The notes under the pieces were generated by a model that worked only from the letters and a program-made list of their open reading frames with translations, was not told the DNA's origin and did no database searches. Source: Actinomycetes bacterium (lineage in GTDB: Bacteria; Actinomycetota; Acidimicrobiia; Spongiisociales; UBA5794). From it: DNA of 9,893 bases. The position numbers and the translations under genes are program-made. Below are positions 1-9,796 of the stretch, piece by piece. The stretch is taken from assembly GCA_023336765.1 (NCBI GenBank), contig JAMBLL010000041.1:1-9893 (forward strand), in the 5' to 3' direction. Every line of letters starts with the position of its first letter. The stretch's first letter is position 1.

Positions 1-1026
1 ACCACGTGGCGCATGTCGACGATACTCGAGAACTACGTAACGAGCGTCCCCGCACAGATGCGGAGAGGACCCCAGTGGTTCGCCGGATCTGCCGATGCTC
101 TCTACCAGAACATGAACCTGATCGAGGATGAGTCACCGAAGTACATCTTCGTGTTCGGCGCAGACCATATCTACCGGATGGACCCTGACCAGATGCTCCA
201 GCAGCATGTCGAGAGTGGGGCCGGGGTGACCGTTGCTGGCATCCGAGTCCCGATCGAACAGGCATCTGAATTCGGAGTCATTGAGAAGGGACCCGCGTCA
301 TCCATGATCACCGCGTTCCGGGAGAAGCCGAAAGACCCCATAGGTCTTCCCGATGCACCCGATCAGGTCCTTGCATCAATGGGAAACTACGTATTCACCA
401 CTGATGCCCTCGTTGACATCTTGAATGCAGATGCCGCCTCGAATCGTTCTGGCCGCGATATCGGGGGCGACCTCATCCCCGCGTTGGTCCAAAGTGGCGA
501 TGCCTACGTGTACGACTTCACTGAGAACATCGTCCCTGGAGAAACGCCGCGCGACGCCCACTACTGGCGTGATGTCGGGACGCTGGATTCGTACTACGAG
601 GCGAACATGGACCTCGTGAACCCGCACCCGATCTTCAATCTCTACAACACGGACTGGCCGGTGTACAACGCCCACCGGACCCTTCCTCCAGCAAAGATCG
701 TCGCGCACGGGGAATTCGGTGCAGGGAAAGTGTCGAATTCCATGATCTCGCCGGGATCGATCATCACGGGCGCAGCGGTCGAGCACTCCATCATCTCGCC
801 GAACGTTCGTATCGAGCCGGGAGCGGTCGTCGAGAACTCGATCCTCTTCGATAACGTCATTATCGGTCCTGGTGCAGTCGTCAAGAACGCCATCCTCGAC
901 AAGAATCTTGTCGTCCCGCGTAATCGGCAGGTCGGCGTCGACGCTGATCGCGACCGCGAAGAGTTCACGATTTCCGACGCAGGAATCGTCGCGATCGGAA
1001 AGGGCACGAAACTCACTTACGAGTGA
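1..1026 (+). CDS. glgC: Glucose-1-phosphate adenylyltransferase (ADP-glucose pyrophosphorylase), 5' truncated
   Basis: The enzyme makes ADP-glucose from glucose-1-phosphate and ATP, the committed step of bacterial glycogen synthesis. The frame is open from base 1, so the gene enters from outside the window; 341 residues remain of a family usually 400-430 long. The N-terminal nucleotide-binding Gly/Arg loop is therefore not visible. Visible family motifs are QWFAGSADALYQN (residues about 25-37), GADHIYRMD (53-61, with the catalytic Asp), FGVIE, FREKP (106-110, the sugar-phosphate Lys), LASMGNYVF and YWRDVGTLDSYYEAN. A left-handed beta-helix of hexapeptide-like repeats follows (ISPGSIITGAAVE, IEPGAVVENSI, IIGPGAVVKNAI). 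A Phe stands where E. coli GlgC has Tyr114. The gene is convergent with glgA, and its stop lies 15 bp before the first heptamer repeat. The assignment is firm; only the true start is unknown. Confidence 0.96.
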   Translation, partial: TTWRMSTILENYVTSVPAQMRRGPQWFAGSADALYQNMNLIEDESPKYIFVFGADHIYRMDPDQMLQQHVESGAGVTVAGIRVPIEQASEFGVIEKGPASSMITAFREKPKDPIGLPDAPDQVLASMGNYVFTTDALVDILNADAASNRSGRDIGGDLIPALVQSGDAYVYDFTENIVPGETPRDAHYWRDVGTLDSYYEANMDLVNPHPIFNLYNTDWPVYNAHRTLPPAKIVAHGEFGAGKVSNSMISPGSIITGAAVEHSIISPNVRIEPGAVVENSILFDNVIIGPGAVVKNAILDKNLVVPRNRQVGVDADRDREEFTISDAGIVAIGKGTKLTYE

Positions 1027-1041
1027 GACGAAGCCGAAGAA

Positions 1042-1173
1042 CGTAAATCGTAAATCGTAAATCGTAAATCGTCGCCCTCTCACATTCTGAGTACGGCGTG
1101 CGGAATACGGCGTGCGGAATACGGTGTGCGATCTTCGATTCTGAGTCGATTTACGATTTACGATTTACGATTT
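1042..1173. repeat. Heptamer repeats forming a perfect 27-bp inverted repeat between convergent glgC and glgA
   Basis: Four tandem copies of CGTAAAT occupy 1042-1069, followed by CG. Positions 1147-1173 carry the reverse-complement set (CGATTTA units). Bases 1045-1071 and 1147-1173 are perfectly complementary over 27 bp and enclose a 75-nt loop. The right arm starts exactly 15 heptamers (105 bp) after the left array, so a 7-bp phase is kept through the block. The arm read leftward contains TAA in every frame within three units and supplies the glgA stop codon (1153-1151). Either transcript end could fold into a long hairpin. No T-run follows the stem, so this is not a textbook intrinsic terminator. 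Heptameric short tandem repeats are known as dispersed elements in cyanobacteria and other bacteria. Whether this one is dispersed in its genome cannot be seen here. Confidence 0.93.
1084..1146. repeat. 14-bp tandem repeat with flanking 9-bp direct repeats, in the loop of the inverted repeat
   Basis: TACGGCGTGCGGAA occurs at 1092-1105 and 1106-1119, then a partial copy with one change (TACGGTGTGCG) at 1120-1130. ATTCTGAGT at 1084-1092 is repeated at 1138-1146, so the tandem array is bracketed by a 9-bp direct repeat. The 14-bp unit is also a near-doublet of 7-bp units (GTACGGC/GTGCGGA), matching the 7-bp period of the surrounding arms. No open frame of gene-like character covers this stretch. 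Function is unknown. Confidence 0.85.
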
Positions 1174-2532
1174 CTATATACATCTCGATCTGTCGGCGTG
1201 CTGGCTCTCTCCATGACCAGTCAGCCTTCATACCCCGCTGTTGGATGGCGCCCCGGCGCCCGAGGTCACTCCATGCGCGTACAGCGCGGTGGAGGGCATC
1301 GACAAAACCTGCCGAGTCGACGGACTGTGACACGAAACCGTTTCCGATTTCAGGGTCTAGGTCCGCATCGATCACCGTGTCAACGAGTCCTCCGACCGCC
1401 GTGACAACCGGGATCGTGCCGTACTCCATGGCCTGCATCTGAGCCAGCCCACAGGGTTCGAATCTCGATGGCATTGCAAGAAGATCCGCTCCTGCGAATA
1501 TCTCATGCCCGAACGCAACGTCGTATCCATCGTGGAACGCCACAGTTTCAGGGAATTCCGTTGCCAGGTGCCTGGCATAGTCAGCAAGCCACTTTTCGCC
1601 TGAACCGAGGATGACCAGTCGGAACGGCATCAGGTCGGCATATCGAACGGTGTCAAGCAGGATATCGATCCCCTTCTGCTCAACAAGCCTCGTGACCACA
1701 CCTACAACCGGCACCTCGCTATCCGCCCACCCGACTGCGTCGAGCAGTTTCTCGCGGCACACCGACTTGCCAGCCATAGCGTCGGGGGCATAGTCCGCCT
1801 CGATGAAAGCGTCGGTGGATGGATTCCACACCCCTGTGTCGATCCCGTTACGGATTCCGACAAGACGATCACCAAGGGCGATCATCTCTTCATGAAGCCC
1901 TGATCCGCCCTCTGGAGTTCTGATCTCGTCTGCGTAGTTCGGACTCACTGCGACGACCCGGTCGGCAAGGGTGATCGCACCAGCGACCGGGTTCGTGCCC
2001 CCGTGACGTTCGAACGCCTCGCTGTGGTGAGGTATCCGGTCGAGCCAACCTCCCGACGTCCACCCCTGATATCCAAGTGTGTGGATGGTGAACACCGTCG
2101 GAACACCACCAGGTAGGAATCCAAAGGTGAGCGCAGTGTGCCAGTCGTTGCAGTGGACGACGTCGGGCTGACGCAGGTCGGCGAGTGCCCCAACCGCCGC
2201 AGAGAACGCAAAGAACCGATCAGGGTTGTCCGACCAACCGTCACCGTTGGCATCCACATACGGATTGGGGCGTTGAACACCAGGAACACTGATGAACGTG
2301 ACAGGTCCCGCTTTCTCAGACATGCCGCTGCGCGCGACAGCGGGTCCTGCCCAGTCCGGAACGTCGAGGGACACGCTTGTCTCGTCGGCAAGCGGTGTGT
2401 CGAAGTAATCGGGGATGACCACCTCGACATCGACACCGTCGGATCTGAGTTGGTGAACAAGTCCAGATGTGGCCTCTGCAAGGCCACCGACGCGAACAAG
2501 TGGTGCGAACTCTGCGGACGCGAACAACACAT

Positions 2533-2536
<4 letters not shown>
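1151..2536 (-). CDS. glgA: Glycogen synthase, ADP-glucose dependent (GT5 family)
   Basis: The enzyme extends alpha-1,4-glucan chains from ADP-glucose in the cytoplasm. The GTG start at 2536 gives 461 residues. It overlaps the glgX TGA as GTGA and places the conserved VGGL motif at residues 16-19, as in E. coli GlgA. An ATG at 2578 would add 14 non-homologous residues. Motifs in order: RVGGL (15-19), HCNDWHTA (128-135), TIHTLGYQG (150-158), VVAVSPNYADEI (194-205), GIRNGIDTGVW (227-237), VTRLVEQKGIDIL with the phosphate-binding Arg and Lys (281-293), and SRFEPCGLAQMQAMEYGTIPV (357-377) with the conserved Glu at 360. Two positions are unusual: the ADP-glucose-binding Lys15 of E. coli is Arg here, and the TIHN motif reads TIHT. 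The last residues (IVNRKS) and the stop are encoded by the heptamer repeat. It is the last gene of the glgP-glgX-glgA operon. Confidence 0.95.
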
Positions 2537-4643
<2,107 letters not shown>

Positions 4644-4647
<4 letters not shown>

Positions 4648-6626
4648 GAGTTCTCAAGAGGTCGGTAGATCCGCCGGTCGTATTCGGCCACCATTCTCCG
4701 TGCAGTGACGAATGGCCCGAGCGTCCTCCAGTTGTGCCTCACCTTGGCGAGCCATGCTTCGCTCGGGCCGTTGCCGTCGGCGTAGTACATCGGCACGATG
4801 ATCTCGGAAAGGGTTCGGTGGAGTTGAGCAGCTTCCTCCAGGTCACGCTGATCTCCGTTCTCAGCGTCTGAGGACTCGATCTTCCAGCCATTCTCGCCAT
4901 CGAAGGACTCATCCCACCATCCGTCAAGTACCGAGAAGTTCAAGCCGCCATTGAGTGCTGCCTTCTCACCGCTCGTGCCACAGGCTTCGTTCGGACGGAT
5001 CGGGTTGTTGAGCCATACATCACACCCCGCGTACATCACCTCAGCAACGGCCATCTCGTAGTCAGGGATAAAGACGAATCGCCCACGAGCCGCTTCGGAG
5101 TTCGCAAAGGTGATCACTCTGTGGAGGATCTCCTTGCCTGGCTCATCAGCGGGGTGGGACTTCCCCGCAAAGACGAACTGCACGGGTCGGTCAGCATCGG
5201 AGAGCAGGCGCGAAACCGCTTCGACGTCCCGCAGAAGAAGGTCGGCACGCTTGTAGGTCGCGAAACGTCGGGCAAAGCCGATGGTCAGGATGTCCGGGTC
5301 CAAGGAGTGCCGGGGGCCGACACGCTCGTTCACCAGGTCGATGAGTTTCTGCTTCCCTGCCCTGCGAATGTCGATGAGACGCTGATCAGGGATCGATTCC
5401 ACTCTCCCCCATGCGGCATCATCCCCATCTGCCCAATCAAGCCCAAGGGTGTTGTCGAACTCCTCCTGCAGATCGTTCGACATCCAAGTTCTTGCGTGGA
5501 CCCCGTTGGTGATACCGATGATCTCAGAGCCACCCGGGATCTGTGAGAACATCTCACGGCTCACAGCACCGTGCAGTTGCGATACACCATTGGAGGTTCT
5601 CGCGAGCCGCAGACAGAACGCCGCCATGTTGAACGAGTCAGGTTCGCCTGGCATGTGGGCAAGATCAAGGAGCTCATCGATCGATACGCCATAACGATCA
5701 GACCATACACCGAGATATCGCTGCATGAGATCATGGCTGAATCGGTCGATCCCTGCCGGAACCGGAGTATGTGTGGTGAACACGATGCGGTCCCTCACGG
5801 CCCGTGTCGCCTCGTCGAGTGTCAGACCTTTGTCGACCTCCTGGGAGAGGAGTTCGAGGGCGAGGAACCCGGCGTGCCCCTCGTTGAGGTGATACACCGA
5901 TGGTTCGTAACCGAGTTGGTGGAGCGCACGGACACCGCCGACCCCCATAAGGAGTTCCTGGCGGATCCGGTGTTCTCTGTCTCCACCGTAAAGGCGATCA
6001 GAGACCCGCTTGCCTGCTTCGTCGTTGAGTTCGAGATCGGTATCGAGGAGGTAGAGTTTGGTCCGGCCGACATCGGCTCTCCAGACCCTTGCCTTGACGA
6101 TCCGGTCATCCATGACCAGGTCAACGATGACTGGCATCTGTTCGAGGCCAAGCGACCTTGGATCGGTCCGTTCGTAGATCTCATGTTGTCGGTTGTCTGT
6201 GATCGCCTGGTGGAAGAAGCCATCGCGGTAGAAGAGGCCGACGGCCACCAATGGGAGATGGAGGTCGCTCGAAGCCTTGAGGTGATCACCAGCGAGAACG
6301 CCCAACCCACCTGAGTACTGTGGCAACGTTTCAGACACGCCGAACTCCGGGGAGAAGTAGGCGATCGTGGCCGACGGCGACGGATCGGGCCTCGGGATGC
6401 GCTCAACGGCGGCCTCGGCAGCAGCGATGAATTCGTCGTCGGCGAGGTAGCCGTCGTAGTCGTGGTCGGTCAGGGCAAGTACGCGCTGCTTCGGGTGGAG
6501 ATGGGTCGTCACTTCTGGCAGTTGAGCGAACAGTTCCTGGGTCTTGCGATCCCATGTCCACGAGTAGTTGGTTGCACTGGCGATCAGCGCAGATTCGAGT
6601 TGCGAGCGCGTGGTCATTTCGGTCAC
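4644..6626 (-). CDS. glgP: Alpha-glucan (glycogen) phosphorylase, GT35 family, short form
   Basis: This PLP-dependent enzyme releases glucose-1-phosphate from the non-reducing ends of glycogen. It has 660 residues, shorter than the roughly 800-850 of muscle, E. coli and many actinobacterial enzymes, and fits the compact bacterial subfamily. Visible motifs: AYFSPEFGVSETLPQYSGGLGVLAGDH (89-115), HLNEGHAGF (246-254), FTTHTPVPAGIDRF (283-296), GITNGVHARTW (371-381), RFATYKRADLLL (454-465), AVAEVMYAGCDVWLNNPIRP (526-545) and GTSGEKAALNGGLNFSVLDGWWDE (550-573). In the last, Lys555 is the expected Schiff-base lysine for PLP. The short N-terminus (YSWTWDRKTQELF) resembles a reduced DUF3417-like region. 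The GTG start at 6626 is preferred over ATG at 6617 because AAAGGA lies 4 nt upstream of the GTG. It is the first gene of the operon and works with GlgX to degrade glycogen. Confidence 0.95.
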
Positions 6627-6630
6627 GAAG

Positions 6631-6636
6631 TCCTTT
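6631..6636 (-). promoter_or_regulatory. Ribosome binding site of glgP
   Basis: AAAGGA read on the minus strand lies 4 nt before the GTG at 6626 and 13 nt before the alternative ATG at 6617, which favours GTG. It is the only recognisable Shine-Dalgarno sequence in the operon. The two downstream genes start inside overlaps with their predecessor. Confidence 0.6.
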
Positions 6637-6653
6637 GATAAAGCAGTGCCGTG

Positions 6654-6662
6654 ATGGTATCA
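6654..6662 (-). promoter_or_regulatory. Possible extended -10 element of the glgP-glgX-glgA promoter
   Basis: TGATACCAT on the minus strand fits an extended -10 (TGn followed by TAnnnT). It would start transcription about 20 nt upstream of the glgP start codon. A TTGACC box (6669-6674) lies upstream, but its spacing of about 10 nt is too short for a standard -35. The assignment is tentative. Confidence 0.25.
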
Positions 6663-6720
6663 GCTCACGGTCAACAGCCGACAGCCAATGGAGCGCGACG
6701 CGCAACCAAGGGGTTTCGCG

Positions 6721-6785
6721 ACATGGTTCCCACACCTGGATCCCGCACCATGCGCACCCATGACCAGGGATGGACGGAACCATGT
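6721..6785. repeat. 10-bp inverted repeat in the divergent glgP / DUF1254 intergenic region
   Basis: ACATGGTTCC at 6721-6730 and GGAACCATGT at 6776-6785 are perfect reverse complements separated by 45 bp. They lie between the divergent starts at 6626 and 6872. The pair could be two half sites for a regulator that loops DNA, or the arms of an RNA hairpin in the DUF1254 leader. An 8-bp palindrome CGTGCACG follows at 6839-6846. No regulator gene is in the window. Confidence 0.45.
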
Positions 6786-6871
6786 TGTTCGTGCCGATTG
6801 TGGCTATTCACAGTCATGTGCGCCCTGTAGGCTGTGCGCGTGCACGGCGGCAACATAGGGGCACCAGATTC

Positions 6872-8182
6872 ATGACGGACTTGACATCTTCTCAGGCGAA
6901 AGCGATTGCCAAAGAGGCATACATCTTCACGTATCCATTGGTGATGATGTATCGCACGATGTACCTGCAGGCGATCGATGCGTCATCGTCGTCGTACAGC
7001 GGCGGATTCGGCAAGTGGCTGATCCTCGGTACAGCCACACCTCAGGACACCGACATCGTGTCGCCGAACAACGACACGCCGTACTCCTATGCCTGGGTTG
7101 ATCTGAGAACGGAGCCGTGGGTCCTCACGATTCCTCATGTCCACGCGAACCGCTTCTACACCAGCCAATGGGACGATATGTGGGGATTCGTCCTCGACAA
7201 CGCGGGCTCCGTCGAAGACGGAAACAAGGGCACATCTGTGCTCCTGGCCTCGCCAACATGGAAGGGAGACCTCCCGGATGGAATCAAGCGGGTCGTCCGA
7301 GGCGACTCCGATTTCCTCGGCTCCCTGACGCGGGTGCAGCTCTTCGATTCGAACGATCTCTCGAAGGTCCAGGCGATCCAGCGTGAGTACAAGCTCAAGC
7401 CGCTCAGCACATATCTCGGCACACCGGAACCTGAGGCAGCTCCCGAGATCGAGTGGCCCGAATGGAAGGACGGCCTCGAGGAGACGGACGAGTTCTGGTC
7501 CATGGCCAGCTTCGTGATGGGGCTCACGACACCGAATCCACAGGACAAACCTGTTCTCGACAAGATCGCTGAGATCGGCATCGCAGCTGGCCAACCATGG
7601 AGCGGAGCACCGTTCAGCACCGACGACACAGACGCTATCAACGCCGGTATGTCAGAAGCGATCGCAGAACTCAAATCCGCGTCACAGGGCAAGATCGATC
7701 CATCGAAGTTCTTCCGCAACCGCAAGGACACGGACAAGGACTACTTCAACCGAGCCCTCGGTGTCATGGTGGGGATCTTCGGAAATGTCAAGGCACAGTC
7801 GATGTACTTCGCTACCGCTAGAGACGATCATGGGGACCTTCTCGATGGGAGCAAGCACAGCTATTCGGTGACGTTCGCCAAAGGACAGCTACCCCCGGTG
7901 GAGTACTTCTGGTCATGGACCATGTACAAACTTCCACAGCGTTGGCTCGTTGAGAACCCGATCAACCGATACAACCTCAGCAGCGCCACACCAGGGGTGA
8001 AGACGGCCGATGATGGGTCACTGACGGTCTATATGCAGACCGATTCACCCGGCGAGGACAAGAAGTCGAATTGGCTCCCCACGCCCGATGGGCCGTTCTG
8101 GCCGATCTTCAGAACCTACGGCAACGGGAAAGCGCTCCTGGACGGAACGTGGACACTTCCGACAATCACGCGAAGCCCCTGA
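6872..8182 (+). CDS. DUF1254/DUF1214 domain protein of unknown function
   Basis: The protein has 436 residues. An N-terminal DUF1254-like region includes EAYIFTYPLVMMY (15-27), SPNNDTPYSYAWVDLRTEPWV (64-84) and HANRFYTSQWDDMWG (91-105). A C-terminal DUF1214-like region includes DGSKHSYSVTF (325-335), GQLPPVEYFWSWTMY (338-352), WLVENPINRYNLS (358-370), TPGVKTADDGSLTVYMQTDSPG (373-394), NWLPTPDGPF (400-409) and the closing LDGTWTLP. Both families are widespread, but I know of no established reaction. There is no convincing signal peptide and no cysteine anywhere in the chain. ATG 6872 is chosen because homology starts directly after it. The upstream ATG at 6770 adds 34 basic, unconserved residues and has no clear ribosome site. 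AGGGG lies about 10 nt before the chosen ATG. It is divergent from glgP and followed after 114 bp by the radical SAM gene on the same strand. Confidence 0.88.
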   Translation: MTDLTSSQAKAIAKEAYIFTYPLVMMYRTMYLQAIDASSSSYSGGFGKWLILGTATPQDTDIVSPNNDTPYSYAWVDLRTEPWVLTIPHVHANRFYTSQWDDMWGFVLDNAGSVEDGNKGTSVLLASPTWKGDLPDGIKRVVRGDSDFLGSLTRVQLFDSNDLSKVQAIQREYKLKPLSTYLGTPEPEAAPEIEWPEWKDGLEETDEFWSMASFVMGLTTPNPQDKPVLDKIAEIGIAAGQPWSGAPFSTDDTDAINAGMSEAIAELKSASQGKIDPSKFFRNRKDTDKDYFNRALGVMVGIFGNVKAQSMYFATARDDHGDLLDGSKHSYSVTFAKGQLPPVEYFWSWTMYKLPQRWLVENPINRYNLSSATPGVKTADDGSLTVYMQTDSPGEDKKSNWLPTPDGPFWPIFRTYGNGKALLDGTWTLPTITRSP

Positions 8183-8254
8183 TCAGACACCCACAGGTGA
8201 TGCTGTTGTGGCCGTTTTGATTCTGCGAGCCGGAAGAATGTCCTGGTCGGATCC

Positions 8255-8286
8255 GTACCGGTCCCGTGCGGGTACACATGTAATAG
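8255..8286 (+). promoter_or_regulatory. Possible promoter region of the radical SAM gene: short inverted repeat and TAATAG box
   Basis: GTACC (8255-8259) and GGTAC (8271-8275) form a 5-bp inverted repeat around CCCGTGCGGG. It is followed by TAATAG (8281-8286), which resembles a -10 box, placed 10 nt before the ATG at 8297. If used, it would give a nearly leaderless transcript. No good -35 is visible, so this is weak. Confidence 0.2.
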
Positions 8287-8296
8287 AGTGGCCGAC

Positions 8297-9742
8297 ATGA
8301 CGAACCGTACAGATCTTCCGTGGCCGACGGTTGGTGAATCCGTTGCGAATCCCGACGTGATGGATCGTGCATGGTCTCCTGAGGCGTTCCATGTGCTTGC
8401 CAAGCCAACGGGGGCGATCTGTAACCTCGGATGTTCGTACTGCTTCTTCCTCGACAAGGAGGAGTTGTACGAAGGCAGCCGGTTCCACATGTCCGACAAC
8501 GAACTTGACCGCTACATCAAGCAGCTGATCGATGCACACTCGTCGCCCACGGTGACGGTTGCGTGGCAGGGCGGTGAGCCGACGCTGATGGGCCTCGACT
8601 TCTACCGTCGAGCAATCGAGGTCCAGAACAAGTACGCCGAGCCAGGGATGCGGTTCGAGAACACGCTCCAGACGAACGGGACGCTGCTCACCGATGAGTG
8701 GTGCGAGTTCTTGAAGGAGAACGACTATCTCATCGGGATCAGCATCGATGGGCCCCAACCGCTTCACGATGTCAACCGTGTCACCAAGCGCGGGGATGGC
8801 ACGTTCGACAAGGTGATGCGGGGTCTTCGCCTGCTCCAGAAGCACGAGGTCGAGTACAACGTGTTGACGACGGTCAACTCTGTCAACGGTGCCTTTCCGC
8901 TCGAGGTGTACCGCTTCCTGCGCGACGATGTGGGCACCGATTGGATGCAGTTCATCCCTGTGGTCGAACGTGTCGATGAGGAGGGGCATCCCGCCTTCCT
9001 CAACGGAACAAGCGTTTCAGAACGTTCAGTTGCACCCGAGCAGTTCGGCCAGTTCCTGAGCACGATATTCGACGAATGGGTCCGTAATGACGTTGGGCAG
9101 GTCTATGTCCAGACCTTTGAAGCAACGGTGCGTAATTGGATGGGACTCCCTTCATCGGGAATGTGTGTGTTCAACGAGACGTGCGGCCTCGGTGTTGCAC
9201 TCGAACACAACGGCGACCTGTACTCCTGCGACCACTTCGTGGAACCCGAGTACCTGATCGGGAACATCGCAGACACCCCGATGGGGGAGCTGGTCGGTTC
9301 CCAGCGCCAGTACGACTTCGGGATGGACAAGCGAGACGATCTGCCACAGTACTGCCTCGACTGTGACGTCCGGTTCGCCTGCCACGGAGAGTGCCCGAAG
9401 AACCGTTTCATCGAGACTCCTGACGGTGAACCTGGCCTGAACTATCTATGTGCAGGGTTCAAGGACTTCTTCCACCATGTCTCAGAGCCGATGGATGTCA
9501 TGGTCAAGACCATCAAGGCTGGACAGTCTGGCGTCCCGGTCATGGAGTACATGGCCGAACAAGACCGCGAATTCGCGACAGCAATGGCAGAGGCCGGCCG
9601 CAACGGCCCGTGCCCATGCGGAAGCGGACTCAAAACAAAACGCTGCCACGGAGCCAGCCAATCGGAGCCAGATTCGGCACCAGACATGCCAACGGCTCCT
9701 GGTCCGCCAAGACCAAGGGTCAGGGACAAAAGAAAGCCCTGA
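8297..9742 (+). CDS. Anaerobic sulfatase-maturating enzyme (radical SAM/SPASM) with C-terminal SEC-C motif
   Basis: anSMEs oxidise a Cys or Ser in sulfatases to formylglycine using S-adenosylmethionine and three [4Fe-4S] clusters. From ATG 8297 the protein has 481 residues. The radical SAM motif is CNLGCSYC (Cys42, 46, 49). AWQGGEPTL (89-97), LQTNGTLL (124-131) and GISIDGPQ (147-154) follow. The SPASM cysteines are at 290, 296, 311, 353, 356, 362, 366 and 384. As I recall anSMEcpe of Clostridium perfringens, this spacing matches it apart from one extra residue between the third and fourth. Asp312 after Cys311 corresponds to its proposed general base. Beyond the usual end, a SEC-C zinc motif (GPCPCGSGLKTKRCHG, about 437-452) and a Pro/basic tail are added. 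A GTG at 8288 would add three residues and cannot be excluded. No sulfatase gene is visible, so the substrate is elsewhere or different. Confidence 0.9.
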   Translation: MTNRTDLPWPTVGESVANPDVMDRAWSPEAFHVLAKPTGAICNLGCSYCFFLDKEELYEGSRFHMSDNELDRYIKQLIDAHSSPTVTVAWQGGEPTLMGLDFYRRAIEVQNKYAEPGMRFENTLQTNGTLLTDEWCEFLKENDYLIGISIDGPQPLHDVNRVTKRGDGTFDKVMRGLRLLQKHEVEYNVLTTVNSVNGAFPLEVYRFLRDDVGTDWMQFIPVVERVDEEGHPAFLNGTSVSERSVAPEQFGQFLSTIFDEWVRNDVGQVYVQTFEATVRNWMGLPSSGMCVFNETCGLGVALEHNGDLYSCDHFVEPEYLIGNIADTPMGELVGSQRQYDFGMDKRDDLPQYCLDCDVRFACHGECPKNRFIETPDGEPGLNYLCAGFKDFFHHVSEPMDVMVKTIKAGQSGVPVMEYMAEQDREFATAMAEAGRNGPCPCGSGLKTKRCHGASQSEPDSAPDMPTAPGPPRPRVRDKRKP

Positions 9743-9796
9743 AGTGTCTGCGCAGGTTCGGTCTCGAAAAGCCCCCTCTGTCTCGTACCTCGACAT

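Noticed and set aside
376..1083. 235-residue minus-strand open frame over glgC
   Set aside because: It is antisense to a well-conserved glgC reading frame, starts in the heptamer repeat (RFTIYDLRFTF) and has arginine/aspartate-rich shadow composition.
1042..1173. CRISPR array or replication iterons in the glgC-glgA gap
   Set aside because: The units are 7 and 14 bp without spacers. No replication initiator gene or AT-rich melting region is present.
1027..1180. Standard Rho-independent terminator
   Set aside because: The stem is long and AT-rich, has a 75-nt loop and lacks a T-run on either strand.
5571..6314. 247-residue plus-strand open frame
   Set aside because: It is antisense to glgP with no recognisable motif; this is a shadow.
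6770..6871. ATG at 6770 as the DUF1254 gene start, with a possible signal peptide
   Set aside because: The 34 extra residues are basic with only a short hydrophobic run and no clear cleavage site. Family similarity begins at ATG 6872.
7117..7386. 89-residue frame inside the DUF1254 gene
   Set aside because: It is an alternative frame within a conserved coding region and has no start signal.
8183..8989. 268-residue minus-strand open frame
   Set aside because: It is antisense to the radical SAM gene, whose cysteine motifs are intact; this is a shadow.
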